A stretch of DNA of 64,000 nt from assembly GCA_002839315.1 (NCBI GenBank), contig PGXV01000006.1, positions 373,176 through 437,175 of the forward strand, written 5' to 3'. Every line of letters begins with the position of its first letter. Within the stretch, counting starts at the first letter, position 1. Below the pieces are notes generated by a model. That model was given only the letters and a program-made list of their open reading frames with translations. It was not told where the DNA came from and did no database searches. A program made the position numbers and the translations under genes. This document shows, one piece after another, positions 42,087-51,046 of the stretch. Source of the DNA: Spirochaetae bacterium HGW-Spirochaetae-3. Its GTDB lineage: Bacteria; Spirochaetota; Spirochaetia; Treponematales; UBA12059.

Positions 42087-42431
42087 TTAGTATGAGTCGC
42101 CTGACTGCGGCACGAGGCATATAAACCTGAGCGGACTCGAGCCGGTATTGACGAAGTTATGCTTCTTGCCGCCATCGATATAAGCGACCGATCCTGCCTC
42201 GATCGGCTGTTCGACGCCGTCAATGACGATCTTCCCCTGACCCTCGAGAATATAGTTGGCGTGGAACCACTCGTGCGCGTGATACGGGCTTTTACCTCCA
42301 GGCCGTACGGTGAACACGCGGAAGAATCCGTCGTAACCGTCCTTCGGGCCTATGAGTATGCGCTTCGTAACGCCCTCTATGCCTTCCCCGACCATCGCTA
42401 CCGATTGTACGTCGTTTTCATGCCGAACCAT
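42087..42431 (-). CDS. Cupin domain protein
   Basis: A 114-residue single-domain cupin. The metal-binding motif 1 is 'SPYHAHEWFHANYILEG' (H-x-H...E-like pattern) and motif 2 is 'AYIDGGKKHNFVNTG' with the last His. Such small cupins can be isomerases, dioxygenases or metal-dependent sensors; nothing here decides. A good SD (AAAGGGGGT) precedes the ATG. It is the last gene of a run of minus-strand genes and is closed by a clear terminator. Confidence 0.85.
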   Translation of the reverse strand: MVRHENDVQSVAMVGEGIEGVTKRILIGPKDGYDGFFRVFTVRPGGKSPYHAHEWFHANYILEGQGKIVIDGVEQPIEAGSVAYIDGGKKHNFVNTGSSPLRFICLVPQSGDSY

Positions 42432-42452
42432 GGGTACCCCCTTTTATTCCTA

Positions 42453-43019
42453 TCATTCGTAGAATGACACGCTGTAGATCCGCATGTACGCGTTGAAGTC
42501 CTCGTAGGCGGCTACCAGGGCGACGCTCGACAGGAAATCCGTCCTTACGTTCTTCCTGAAGGCGCTCTCCGCCTTGAAGGCGCCGAACGGAATGCGTATG
42601 ACGCTTCTCTGCGGCGTCGGCCTGAAGGCCGCTCCGTAGTAGCTCCACGGAAACACGTTATCCTTCGTTCGGAGGAACACGTACCAGGACGTCGGGGTGC
42701 GGGCGTCGACCTCGATTGCAACGCCCGAGTAGCCTGACGCGTCGAATAGACCATCTTCACGCTTCAGCCGTACCTGTATGAATCCGCCGCCCTTGGTTAC
42801 GACCCTGCCCGCGAGGAGCAACGCCCGCTCGCCGTCAACTTCGATGACGGCTGGCGGTACCAGCTCGGAATTGCCGCCCATGACGCTATCCGCTATGGGC
42901 TCCCACTTCCAGCCTGGCGTCTCCGATGGCGATGCTCCTGGATTGAAAATCGAATACCCCTGAGCCCCGAGTCCAACGGCTACCAGCGGGAGCATGGCAA
43001 TGAGCGCTAAGGATTTCAT
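42453..43019 (-). CDS. Exported CIA30 family protein
   Basis: A 188-residue protein with a signal peptide (about residues 1-19, 'LIAMLPLVAVGLGA') and a CIA30/galactose-binding-like beta sandwich. Family marks are 'WEPIADSVMGGNSELV', 'GGGFIQVRLKRE', 'SGYSGVAIEVDAR' and 'IRIPFGAFKA'. Mitochondrial CIA30 helps complex I assembly, but bacterial members are mostly uncharacterised, and some are carbohydrate-binding-like. This one is secreted, which argues against a cytoplasmic chaperone role. It lies 21 bp before the cupin gene. Confidence 0.82.
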   Translation of the reverse strand: MKSLALIAMLPLVAVGLGAQGYSIFNPGASPSETPGWKWEPIADSVMGGNSELVPPAVIEVDGERALLLAGRVVTKGGGFIQVRLKREDGLFDASGYSGVAIEVDARTPTSWYVFLRTKDNVFPWSYYGAAFRPTPQRSVIRIPFGAFKAESAFRKNVRTDFLSSVALVAAYEDFNAYMRIYSVSFYE

Positions 43020-43071
43020 GGTACGAGTATAGTTCTCGATAGGCTTGGCAGAAAGGGCTGAAGGGCAAGAA

Positions 43072-43746
43072 TCAGACGTTGGGCAGAAGTGCCAACGCGG
43101 AAAAGACGTGGCACGCGGTGCCGCCGAGTACGAAAACGTGCCAGGCTATGTGGTACCAGCCCCAACGTCGGCTCAGCACGTAGAAAACCGTGCCGAACGA
43201 GTAGCACAGGCCGCCGGCGAGCAGCAGCGCGACGGCGGGACCGGGCGCCGATTCCTTGAACGGGCGCCAGACGAGCGCTATGAGCCAACCCATAGCCAGG
43301 TAGGCCGCGAGGGTGATCAACGGCCATCGATTGAGGAACAGCGCTTCCATTACGATGCCGAACGCCGCGATCGCCCATACCGCGCCGAAGAGCCACCAGC
43401 CAGGACCTTCTCTCAGCACGGTCAGGGCGAACGCGGTGTAGCTACCGGCGATCAGTACGAAGATGGTCGCGTGGTCGAATATCTCGAAGATTCGCTTGAT
43501 ACGCGGTTCGCGGAACGCGTGGTACAGGGTCGACGACATATAGAGCGCTATCATGCTGGAACCGAAAATAGCGAAGGACACGACATGCCAGGCGGTACCC
43601 CGCCGCGTCGCGTTGTAGACCAGTATGACGAGGCCGACCACGGAAAGGATCGCGCCCAATCCGTGCGTCACGGCGTTGCCGGCTTCCTGCGCTACGGAGA
43701 ATACGCGAGGCTCCCTGGCGGTTCGATCCGAAAATGGGACTGGCAT
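43072..43746 (-). CDS. Hemolysin III/PAQR family membrane protein
   Basis: A 224-residue, seven-helix membrane protein of the hemolysin III (YqfA, TrhA) family. The conserved residues are 'AVTHGLGAILS', 'SSTLYHAF' (Ser-x3-His), 'FDHATIFVLIAGSYTA' (Asp-His) and 'WGWYHIAWHVFVLGGTACH' (His pair), which bind a metal ion in PAQR proteins. Bacterial members are thought to influence membrane lipid homeostasis rather than lyse cells. Length is usual for the family. Confidence 0.9.
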   Translation of the reverse strand: MPVPFSDRTAREPRVFSVAQEAGNAVTHGLGAILSVVGLVILVYNATRRGTAWHVVSFAIFGSSMIALYMSSTLYHAFREPRIKRIFEIFDHATIFVLIAGSYTAFALTVLREGPGWWLFGAVWAIAAFGIVMEALFLNRWPLITLAAYLAMGWLIALVWRPFKESAPGPAVALLLAGGLCYSFGTVFYVLSRRWGWYHIAWHVFVLGGTACHVFSALALLPNV

Positions 43747-43821
43747 GGCTGGCTCCCGGTACGTCGATATGGATAACGATATCCGCTACACCAGTTAGAC
43801 ACCGTTACGCCCCGGGGGTTG

Positions 43822-44676
43822 CTAACGCCTCGACCGCCGCGCCGTCACGATCGACGAGCCGACGACCGCCGCGATTATGATAGCACCGCCGGCCATGGCG
43901 TTCGCGCCCGGTCTCTCCCCGAGCGCGAGGAAGACCCACAGAGGGTTGAAGACAGGCTCGAGCCCGGCTATGATCGATCCCTGGATCGCGTTGACGCGCT
44001 TGATGCCCCATGACAGTAACACGGCCGCCAGGCCTATCTGGAACACGCCGAGGGCGCCGATAGCCATCGCCGCCTTGACGCTGAAGACGGGCGCCGGCAT
44101 GAAGAGCGCTATGACGAATCCTATGACCGCCGTGATGATATGGGCCAGAAGGTTCGATTCCAGCGGCGATCCGTCCTTCTGCATGCGCATGAAGACGAAG
44201 TACGCCGCGAAGGTGACGCCGGCCGCGATCGCCGCCATGTTCCCCGGCATGGAGCCGCCGCCGATGTCGCCCATGAAGAATAGCGCCATGCCGCCGGCTA
44301 CCGCCGCGAACGCCAGCCAATGCTCCGGCTTGGGCCTCTCCTTAAGGAGGATGGCGCCGAGTATCGCGGTAAATATCGGGGAACCATATTGCAGGAGTAT
44401 CGCGTTCGCGGCGGTCGTCGCCTTGTTGGCGTAGATGAACAGGAACATCGTCATGGAGCTGGCGACGGCCGCGCCGACCTGCGGCATCGAAAACGTGAAT
44501 TTCGGTTTGCGTATCCATATGAGGAGGAATACCGCCGCCACGATGCTACGGCCGCAGGCTATGGCGAAGGGGTTCCAGTCTACCAGTTTTATAAGGAGCC
44601 CCGCGAGGCTCCAGAGGAAGGCGGTCCCGGCCAGGGCGAGGGCGCCAATAGCGCGGTCCTTTTCAACGTACGTCAT
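43822..44676 (-). CDS. EamA/DMT family transporter
   Basis: A 284-residue membrane protein with ten predicted helices in two EamA halves ('GTAFLWSLAGLLIKLVDWNPFAIACGRSI'-type first half; 'IQGSIIAGLEPVFNPLWVFLALGERP' in the second). This is the RhaT/EamA drug/metabolite transporter superfamily, which exports amino acids, sugars or metabolites. The substrate is unknown. The ATG at 44676 begins a normal EamA N-terminus; the longer frame adds 55 Arg-rich residues that do not belong. Confidence 0.88.
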   Translation of the reverse strand: MTYVEKDRAIGALALAGTAFLWSLAGLLIKLVDWNPFAIACGRSIVAAVFLLIWIRKPKFTFSMPQVGAAVASSMTMFLFIYANKATTAANAILLQYGSPIFTAILGAILLKERPKPEHWLAFAAVAGGMALFFMGDIGGGSMPGNMAAIAAGVTFAAYFVFMRMQKDGSPLESNLLAHIITAVIGFVIALFMPAPVFSVKAAMAIGALGVFQIGLAAVLLSWGIKRVNAIQGSIIAGLEPVFNPLWVFLALGERPGANAMAGGAIIIAAVVGSSIVTARRSRR

Positions 44677-44768
44677 GGCCGCGATACTATCGCGCGGCGA
44701 CGAGGATAGGCAAGGACCGCTGCTGCGCCGGACCGCGGCTGGATTACCGCGGCCCTTCGCGGCGTTGG

Positions 44769-45437
44769 TCAATGGGCGCAGTCGTGTCCTTCGTGGGCGG
44801 TGCAGCCTATTCCCGAATCCTTGACCGAACCGGCCAGCCACGCGTCGATGACCGACCTCGCGTCGCCGGCGGCGCCGCGGATAACGTCGATGCCGTTAGC
44901 CTTGAGTACGCGCACGGCGCCTTCGCCCATGTTGCCGGCGAGCATGAGCGTCACGCCGCCCTTGGCCAGCACCGACGCGATGTCGCTCTTGCATCCGCAG
45001 CCGTCGGGGCTGTCGACGCGATTCTCCGACGCGACCTTGCCGTCCTTGATATCGTATACAGTGAAGTACTCGCAATGGCCGAAATGCTCGTCCACCATGC
45101 CGCCCCTGGTCGGGACCGCTACCTTATCGTGCATATGCTTCTCCTCTTGCTCTATTATCTGCCCGCCCTCTATACGGAGGGCTTTCCCGTTGATCAGCGC
45201 GTCCGCGACGACGCGGTGCGCCTCTTCCAGTATGCGGCCGAAGGTCTGCCGCGAGACGCCCATGCGCCTGGCCGCGGCTTCCTGGTACAGGCCGTCGAGA
45301 TCGGCTAGCCGGATAGCCTCCGCGCCGTCCAGGCCGAGCACGACCTCTTCTAGGGCGCGCGCCGGTATTCCCGCCGGCTTGAATAGCACGGCCGCGATGC
45401 CGCCGCGGACGCGCCGCTCGCTCACGGGGCGCGGCAT
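44769..45437 (-). CDS. DUF134-NifX (NifB/NafY-like) fusion protein
   Basis: A 222-residue fusion. The N-terminal ~95 residues are DUF134, a sigma-like helix-turn-helix ('ADLDGLYQEAAARRMGVSRQTFGRILEEA'-type), and the C-terminal ~120 residues are a NifX/NafY-type cofactor-binding domain ('VAVPTRGGMVDEHFGHCEYFTVYDI', 'GGVTLMLAGNMGEGAVRVL'). Cys residues in 'DGCGCKSD' and 'GCTAHEGHDCAH' could bind a metal cluster. In other bacteria the two domains are separate neighbours. It is likely an Fe-S- or molybdenum-related sensor. It sits 3 bp after the Mrp gene, which supports an Fe-S link. Confidence 0.85.
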   Translation of the reverse strand: MPRPVSERRVRGGIAAVLFKPAGIPARALEEVVLGLDGAEAIRLADLDGLYQEAAARRMGVSRQTFGRILEEAHRVVADALINGKALRIEGGQIIEQEEKHMHDKVAVPTRGGMVDEHFGHCEYFTVYDIKDGKVASENRVDSPDGCGCKSDIASVLAKGGVTLMLAGNMGEGAVRVLKANGIDVIRGAAGDARSVIDAWLAGSVKDSGIGCTAHEGHDCAH

Positions 45438-45440
45438 GAC

Positions 45441-46274
45441 TTAGTCTCCCGCTCCGCCGGACGGTTTCTTGATCGCGGCGAGGGCCAGCAGCGTCTCGGA
45501 CGCTAGGCCGTCGGCCAGCTTCTTGAAATCCTCCGGGAGGGCGCTCCAGCGGAGTTCCCTAGCCTGAGCTATCTCCTCGCGCCAGGGGAGGCTGGCGAGT
45601 ACCGGCAGGCCGAGGGCCTGCTCTATCGTGGAGCCGTCGAGCGAATCGAACAACTTGTGCTCGGCGCCGCACGACGGGCAGACCATCGAACCCATGTTCT
45701 CCACGACGCCGAGGACCGGCGCGTCGACCATGCCCGCCATCTTCACGGACTTGGCCACGATCATAGACACGAGCGATTGGGGCGTGGTCGCGATGACGAC
45801 GCCGGACACGGGTAGCTTATTAAAGGCGGTGATCTGAATGTCCCCGGTTCCTGGCGGGAAATCGACGATCAGGTAATCGAGCTCTCCCCACTGGACGTCC
45901 GTCCAGAACTGCTCTATCGCCTTGGACAGGAGCGGGCCGCGCCAGACGACCGGCGTCGCCTCGTCGCCCACGAAGAAATTGATGGAGACGACCTTGATAC
46001 CGTCCTCGCTGATGATGGGGACGAGCATGTTACCGTCTGATTCGCCGCGGAACGACGAGAGCCCCATGAGCCTGGGGACGCTGGGGCCGGTTATGTCGGC
46101 GTCGAGTAGGCCGACTTTATGGCCGCGCGCAGCGAGCGCCTCGGCCAGGAGCACGGCTATCGTAGACTTTCCCACGCCGCCCTTGCCGCTGGAGACTCCG
46201 ATTACCCTCTTTACCTTGGAACCGCCCGCGCTCGGCGCGATGGCGCCGTTCGGAGATGCCGATGAATCCTGCAT
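45441..46274 (-). CDS. Mrp/NBP35 family Fe-S cluster carrier ATPase
   Basis: A 277-residue P-loop ATPase of the Mrp (ApbC/NBP35) family that carries Fe-S clusters to apoproteins. The deviant Walker A is 'GVSSGKGGVGKSTIAVLLA', with 'LLDADITGPSVPRLMGL' (Walker B) and 'VDFPPGTGDIQIT'. The bridging Cys pair is in 'MVCPSCGAEHKLF' (CxxC). Length fits the short form without a DUF59 domain. It is followed 3 bp later by DUF134-NifX, and is transcribed divergently from the HisKA_2 kinase. ParA/MinD are excluded by the CxxC and the family segments. Confidence 0.93.
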   Translation of the reverse strand: MQDSSASPNGAIAPSAGGSKVKRVIGVSSGKGGVGKSTIAVLLAEALAARGHKVGLLDADITGPSVPRLMGLSSFRGESDGNMLVPIISEDGIKVVSINFFVGDEATPVVWRGPLLSKAIEQFWTDVQWGELDYLIVDFPPGTGDIQITAFNKLPVSGVVIATTPQSLVSMIVAKSVKMAGMVDAPVLGVVENMGSMVCPSCGAEHKLFDSLDGSTIEQALGLPVLASLPWREEIAQARELRWSALPEDFKKLADGLASETLLALAAIKKPSGGAGD

Positions 46275-46427
46275 GGTATCCTTCCTGTCCCGACCCGTGT
46301 CGGTATGTATGGTTCAGTAGTGTATGCTGGAGTCTACAGCAAATTGAGGATCGTGTTAAGGTGGGCATATGCCAGTATGCGCAAATCGGTATTTGACTGA
46401 CGTTATCGTCTGCGATAGGCTTGTATA

Positions 46428-47639
46428 GTGGAAAGAATAATCCTTGGGGAACGCGAAGAACTGCTCTCGAAACTGATTCGATTCGTATCGGCGGTTGGCT
46501 TGCTGGCGTATCTGCCTGGCGTCATCGCGGGCGTCGTAGAACGCCTGTGGGCCGTCGTAGCGGTGGATACCGTGGCCTACGCCGCCGTCTTGGCCGTCGC
46601 GTTCTCGCCGAGGTCGAGCCCTAACGCAAAGCTGACGGTGCTGGTCCTGGCTTCGTTGGGAACGGGAGCCGTCGTCCTCGTCACCACGGGCCCGCTCGGG
46701 GCCGGGTATATCTGGTTCCTGGCGGCCGTCGTCCTTTCGGCGCTCTTCGGCGACGGACGCGTGGTAGCGACTACCATAGGCCTGACCGCCGCAATCATGA
46801 CGGCATGGGCGGCGGCCATCCTGTTCGGAGCCGAGGGTCACGGCGCTACGCCCTTCAACGTGCTCATCATATCGGGTAGCCTGCTCCTCATAAGCCTGTC
46901 CCTGTCGATGGTCATCCGGAAACTGCTCGACGACTTGTCGGCCGCGTTGGCCCAGAAGGTACTGCTCGCCGACGATCTCGCTGAAGAGCTCCGCAGGTCT
47001 ATCGAGGTGCGCGGCCGGCTAGAGACTAACCTCGGTGAGAAGGTGGTGTTGCTCCGAGAGCTGCAGCACCGCGTCAGGAACAATATGCAAGCCGTCCTAT
47101 CGCTGCTGTCGATCGACGAAGGGGCGGGGGAGCGCGGCCTCTCGGACGCGATACGGCGGATACGGGCTATTTCCGTGACCAACGACGTATTCCTGTCCGA
47201 CCCCGATATGGGCCTCGTCGATTCGCGCGCCCTCGTCCGCGCAATAGCGCAGATGGCGGCGGAGGCCGAGCGCGACGAGTATTGCGGCATCGAATCGATC
47301 GGCGACGACGCGATAGAATTGGATCAGCAGACCGCCTCGATCGTAGCCGTGCTCATCAGCGACCTCGTCGCGGGGTTGGTGAGGGTAGGCGGGGTCCCCG
47401 ACGTCCGGGTCGACGGATCGGGTAGCTACCTTCGCGTCCGATTCCGTAGCCGCGACGCGGAGAGCGGGGGCCGGGCCCTCGCGGAGCTGTACGAGTCGGT
47501 CTCCGGGAGCCGAATGGCGAAGGGGGCAAAGCCGGACGTCATGCTCGAATTGAGCGAGATGCCGGATGGGAGCGGGGCCTCCATCTATCTAGAGGCGGGC
47601 GGGACCGTTCGTCCGGCGGCGCAGGGTCCTGGCGCATGA
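46428..47639 (+). CDS. Membrane HisKA_2-type kinase with degenerate ATPase domain
   Basis: A 403-residue protein with five or six N-terminal transmembrane helices (about residues 15-165), a coiled segment and a HisKA_2 dimerisation/phosphoacceptor region with His214 in 'LLRELQHRVRNNMQAVLSLL'. The following domain lies where HATPase_c should be, but the N box reads 'LISDLVAGLVRVGG' (the key Asn is Gly) and no D-x-G-x-G or GxG lid is visible, so ATP binding is doubtful. A pseudokinase or a protein phosphorylated by a partner is likely. The start is a GTG without a good SD and is uncertain. The stop overlaps the AraC gene (ATGA), which suggests they act together. Confidence 0.75.
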   Translation: MERIILGEREELLSKLIRFVSAVGLLAYLPGVIAGVVERLWAVVAVDTVAYAAVLAVAFSPRSSPNAKLTVLVLASLGTGAVVLVTTGPLGAGYIWFLAAVVLSALFGDGRVVATTIGLTAAIMTAWAAAILFGAEGHGATPFNVLIISGSLLLISLSLSMVIRKLLDDLSAALAQKVLLADDLAEELRRSIEVRGRLETNLGEKVVLLRELQHRVRNNMQAVLSLLSIDEGAGERGLSDAIRRIRAISVTNDVFLSDPDMGLVDSRALVRAIAQMAAEAERDEYCGIESIGDDAIELDQQTASIVAVLISDLVAGLVRVGGVPDVRVDGSGSYLRVRFRSRDAESGGRALAELYESVSGSRMAKGAKPDVMLELSEMPDGSGASIYLEAGGTVRPAAQGPGA

Positions 47640-48475
47640 TAGATTACCAGGAGAGGATAGGGCGGGCGAAGCGATGGATGGCCGACCGCCTGGGCGAGCC
47701 TTTGGTCCTTGATGACGCCGCGGCCGCGGCCGCGTTCTCGAAGTACCATTTCCATAGGATATTCAAGGCCGTAGCGGGCGAGACTCCTTCGGCGTTCCTC
47801 CGGAGGCTACGCTTGGAGAAGGCGGCTCACTTGCTCGCCTTCATGCGCGATACGCCCGTCACCGACGTCGCCATGGATTGCGGCTTCGCGACGCCGAGCG
47901 CCTTCGCGCGCGACTTCAAGGCGCGTTTCGGCGTAACGCCGATGGCGTACCGGAAGCGCCCGCATGATGGCGCCTCGTCGGGGGCGTCCGATCCATCGCC
48001 GCCGCCGGACGGCGACTATTCCTGGAGCATCGTTCATTTCGACGCTATGCGCCTCGCGGAGGCGCGCCGTGAGGGCCGCTACGATCGCGCCGCCGGAGCG
48101 GCCTGGTCGGCCCTGATGCGCCGCTGGTTCTCGTCCGGACGGCGACGGCCGCCGGCTCGGGCCATAGGCATCGCCTGGGATAACCCCGGCATCACCGACG
48201 AGCCCCGTTGCCGGTATTCGGCCTGCGCCCGGCTCGACGATGCCGAGGCCCTTCCCGACGGCCTGGATGAATTGCGATTACCCGAGAATTCCTGCCTCGT
48301 CCTCCGGTGGCGCGGCCATCGACGCGGTTACTCCGCCGCATACGATTATCTATACCGTATAGCGCTTGCCGAGTGCGACGGCTTGCCCGCGGATTCGCCA
48401 GCCTTCGAGGTCTACGACGATATCGGCCTCGGGCCTCCCGTCGCCGTCGACTTCTGCCTGCCGCTCGCGCTATAG
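47636..48475 (+). CDS. AraC-type transcription regulator with GyrI-like effector domain
   Basis: A 279-residue regulator. The N-terminal ~110 residues are an AraC double helix-turn-helix ('AAAFSKYHFHRIFKAVAGETPSAFLRR', 'VAMDCGFATPSAFARDFKARFGVTP'), and the C-terminal ~150 residues are GyrI-like ('IGIAWDNPGITDEPRCRYSACARL'), the layout of Rob/SoxS relatives that sense small hydrophobic molecules. Target promoters are unknown. It is translationally coupled to the degenerate kinase upstream. The MFS transporter 1.3 kb downstream is a possible target, but this is only positional. Confidence 0.9.
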   Translation: MIDYQERIGRAKRWMADRLGEPLVLDDAAAAAAFSKYHFHRIFKAVAGETPSAFLRRLRLEKAAHLLAFMRDTPVTDVAMDCGFATPSAFARDFKARFGVTPMAYRKRPHDGASSGASDPSPPPDGDYSWSIVHFDAMRLAEARREGRYDRAAGAAWSALMRRWFSSGRRRPPARAIGIAWDNPGITDEPRCRYSACARLDDAEALPDGLDELRLPENSCLVLRWRGHRRGYSAAYDYLYRIALAECDGLPADSPAFEVYDDIGLGPPVAVDFCLPLAL

Positions 48476-48577
48476 CAAGAATAGGATACTATTCCGCAAG
48501 GAGTGGAAGGTAGAGCGCTGCGCGTCGAGAGTAATCTTTCCTCCTCGGGGCGAAGGCCTCCGAGAGGAGGTCCCATT

Positions 48578-49693
48578 TTGAAGAAGAGCATTATCTGCGC
48601 GTCAGCGTTGCCGGCGCTACTATTCTCGTGCGCGGCTCCGGCGTGGAAGGAGGCCTCGAGCGCCGTCGCGCTCGAGGCTGATTATTCCATGATCAGGAGC
48701 GGCGGCCACTGCGAGAGCTCGGCGATGCTTAACGCGTTGACCGCCTGCGGCTACGAGTTTTCCGAAGAGCAGATCATAGGCTACGGGGCCGCTCCCGGGT
48801 TCCTTTACGAAAAGGGGAATTTCCCGTTTATCGGTGGCAGGAACCTCGGTATGCGCGAGTCGTTCTTCGGCATAACAGGGGTTTCCTGGGGCTCGCACAT
48901 TCCCGTCCCCGGTGAGAGCCCTTGGGGCGGGGTGCATGAGCTGCTGGGCCGCGGCGTCCCCGTGATGCTCCGCGTCGACATGCGCTATCTGCCGTACAGG
49001 TACGGAGGTAAAACGGGGCCGTCGTACATGAGCTTCGGCTGGCATTGGGTGACGCTGTTCAGGATAGACGGCGATCGGGCCTGGGTCAGCGATACCGAGT
49101 ACGATGGGCTACAGGAAATAAGGCTGAAGGACCTGGACCGGGCCCGCCGATCCGCGACGAAGGTCTGGCCGCCTAAGGCCGAGTTCGCGTGGGTGGAGCC
49201 GCGGAGCGCGGATTGGCGACTGGACCGGCAGGCGGCTACGGCGGGCGCGCTCGAGGCCTTCGTCGATATGGCCGACGTACCCGGCGGCTGGCTGGGATCG
49301 CTCAAGGCCTTTCCGTCGGACGTCGCCGCTCTCGATGAATACGTACCCGCATACCTCTTTTCGCCGGCGCTCGCGTATATGGCGGCCAGCATAGAGCGAA
49401 ACGGCACCGGAGGCGCGGCGTTCCGTAGCCTCTACCTCGGCTGGCTGGAATCGGAACGGGATTCGGCGACCGATTCGCGACTCGTCGCAGCGTTGGACGG
49501 ACTCATTCCCGCGGTACGCGCTTGCGCGGCGGCCTGGACCTCGCTGGCGGCGGCTTTCGACGAGGCTTCGTCGAAGGCCGCGACCATCCGCGACGGATCG
49601 GGCAGGCGGGCGCTCGCCGAGCGTTGCGCGAAGTCGGCCGAGGCCGTCGTCGACGCGGAACTCTTATGGGCGCTTTCCCGGTCTCGGCAGTAG
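48578..49693 (+). CDS. Secreted BtrH/DUF4872-like lipoprotein
   Basis: A 371-residue predicted lipoprotein with a hydrophobic signal ending in 'LPALLFSCAA' (lipobox Cys near residue 18). The mature N-terminal half has the BtrH_N cysteine-transferase-like pattern 'RSGGHCESSAMLNALTACGYEF', then 'QIIGYGAAPGFLY' and 'GVPVMLRVDMRYLPY', 'FGWHWVTLFRID' with a likely catalytic His. The C-terminal part is helical, as in DUF4872. BtrH of butirosin synthesis is a cytoplasmic acyltransferase, so an exported copy is unusual; a peptidase or transglutaminase-like role is possible. The TTG start is chosen because GAGGAGG lies 7 nt upstream. Confidence 0.75.
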   Translation: MKKSIICASALPALLFSCAAPAWKEASSAVALEADYSMIRSGGHCESSAMLNALTACGYEFSEEQIIGYGAAPGFLYEKGNFPFIGGRNLGMRESFFGITGVSWGSHIPVPGESPWGGVHELLGRGVPVMLRVDMRYLPYRYGGKTGPSYMSFGWHWVTLFRIDGDRAWVSDTEYDGLQEIRLKDLDRARRSATKVWPPKAEFAWVEPRSADWRLDRQAATAGALEAFVDMADVPGGWLGSLKAFPSDVAALDEYVPAYLFSPALAYMAASIERNGTGGAAFRSLYLGWLESERDSATDSRLVAALDGLIPAVRACAAAWTSLAAAFDEASSKAATIRDGSGRRALAERCAKSAEAVVDAELLWALSRSRQ

Positions 49694-49804
49694 CGCCGGC
49701 CCGCTAAAGCCGCGTACTAGGAGCGTTCGCAGGAATCAGTATATATTCCGCTTACCCTGAATGGAGTCTGAGAAGCAAACAAAGAACCGAGCGAGGATGA
49801 TGAT

Positions 49805-51007
49805 TTGAATCAGAGAAAAAAATGGTTGCCCGGATCTTTGCCGAATCCGATATCGAGCCTTGGCTTCCTCCATATCATGAACGACGGATTCCTGGCCAGC
49901 TTCCCGTTGCTGTTGCCGTTCATACAGAAGGAACTCGGTATCGGGTTCGGTTACGTAGGCTTCCTTAGCGGGCTGCTCGGTAGCGCGGGCGTCGTACTCG
50001 CGTTGCCATCGTCGGCGATAGCCGTGCGGTATGGAGGCCGCAGGGTATTGCGATTCGCCATAGCGCTTTATTCTATGGCGTTCATCCTGACCGGAGCGTC
50101 TCCCAACCCTGCCTTGATAACGCTTTCCTTTATTGTGGCGAGCGTCGGTTTCGGTCTCTTCCATCCTATCGCCTTCTCCGTCGTCGCGCGCGAAAGCGGC
50201 GGGAAGGAGATAGGCAAGAAGATGGGCGGTTTCACGGCGATAGGCGATATCGGCAGGGTAGGCATCGCGGCGTTGGCCACCATTCTCGTGGCGGCCGTAG
50301 GATGGAGATCGTCGGCCATCGTCTACGGCGCGCTACCCCTGTCTCTCTTGCTCTTTTCAACGCTGTTCTGCCGGCGGCCGAGCGCTCAAGGCCTGAAGCC
50401 GGATACGACGGCCGACAAGCCGCACGGGCTACGCTATAGCCTGGATTTTATACTCGCTATCGTAACCGGTTGCATCGACGCGCTCGCTAGCTCTTCGCTT
50501 TTCATTTTTATCCCGTTCCTCCTGATCCATAGGGGAATTCCTACCGCGCTGATCGGATCGTTGTCCGGAGCATTTTTCATAGGCAATATGCTGGGTAAAC
50601 TGGTCCTCGGGAAGGTGATCGACAAGTTCGGTTGCTACAGGGTCTTCATCCTGGCGGAAATCATCATGGCGGGCCTGCTCGCGCTGCTGAGCGTCGAGAA
50701 ATCGACCATCAATATAGCGGTGCTTTCGGTATTCCTCGGGGCGGTGACGAGGGGCACGGTTCCCGTCATCAACACTATCGTGACGAATTCCGTCCCTGAC
50801 AGGCGGCTATACGAGAAGGCGTTCGGCATCGTGTCGTTCGCTAGCGGTATTTCAGGCGTGGCCGCTCCTATACTCTTCGGTATCATGGCCGAGCGATTCG
50901 GTATCGTTTCGGTATTCTTGCTAAGCGCCTGCTTCGCGATACTGGCGATAGTGCCGGTGCTGGTGGCTATCGTCTCGAAGCATGGCATTAGCGCGCGGAA
51001 TCCGTAA
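49805..51007 (+). CDS. Major facilitator superfamily transporter (Fsr/FosR-like)
   Basis: A 400-residue MFS transporter with twelve predicted helices. The N-terminal part 'LGFLHIMNDGFLASFPLLLPFIQKELG' and 'VGFGLFHPIAFSVVARESGGKEIGKKMG' resemble the fosmidomycin-resistance/antimicrobial exporter branch. The substrate is unknown. The start is a TTG after GAGG with few alternatives. It is transcribed on its own, after the BtrH-like gene. Confidence 0.85.
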   Translation: MNQRKKWLPGSLPNPISSLGFLHIMNDGFLASFPLLLPFIQKELGIGFGYVGFLSGLLGSAGVVLALPSSAIAVRYGGRRVLRFAIALYSMAFILTGASPNPALITLSFIVASVGFGLFHPIAFSVVARESGGKEIGKKMGGFTAIGDIGRVGIAALATILVAAVGWRSSAIVYGALPLSLLLFSTLFCRRPSAQGLKPDTTADKPHGLRYSLDFILAIVTGCIDALASSSLFIFIPFLLIHRGIPTALIGSLSGAFFIGNMLGKLVLGKVIDKFGCYRVFILAEIIMAGLLALLSVEKSTINIAVLSVFLGAVTRGTVPVINTIVTNSVPDRRLYEKAFGIVSFASGISGVAAPILFGIMAERFGIVSVFLLSACFAILAIVPVLVAIVSKHGISARNP

Positions 51008-51046
51008 CGGATCGACGGAGGATTGACGTTTCTCGCCAGAGAAGCG

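Noticed and set aside
46363-46372. GGCATATGCC palindrome in the mrp-kinase intergenic region as an operator
   Set aside because: Ten bases are expected by chance in a region of this size, and it has no clear relation to a promoter.
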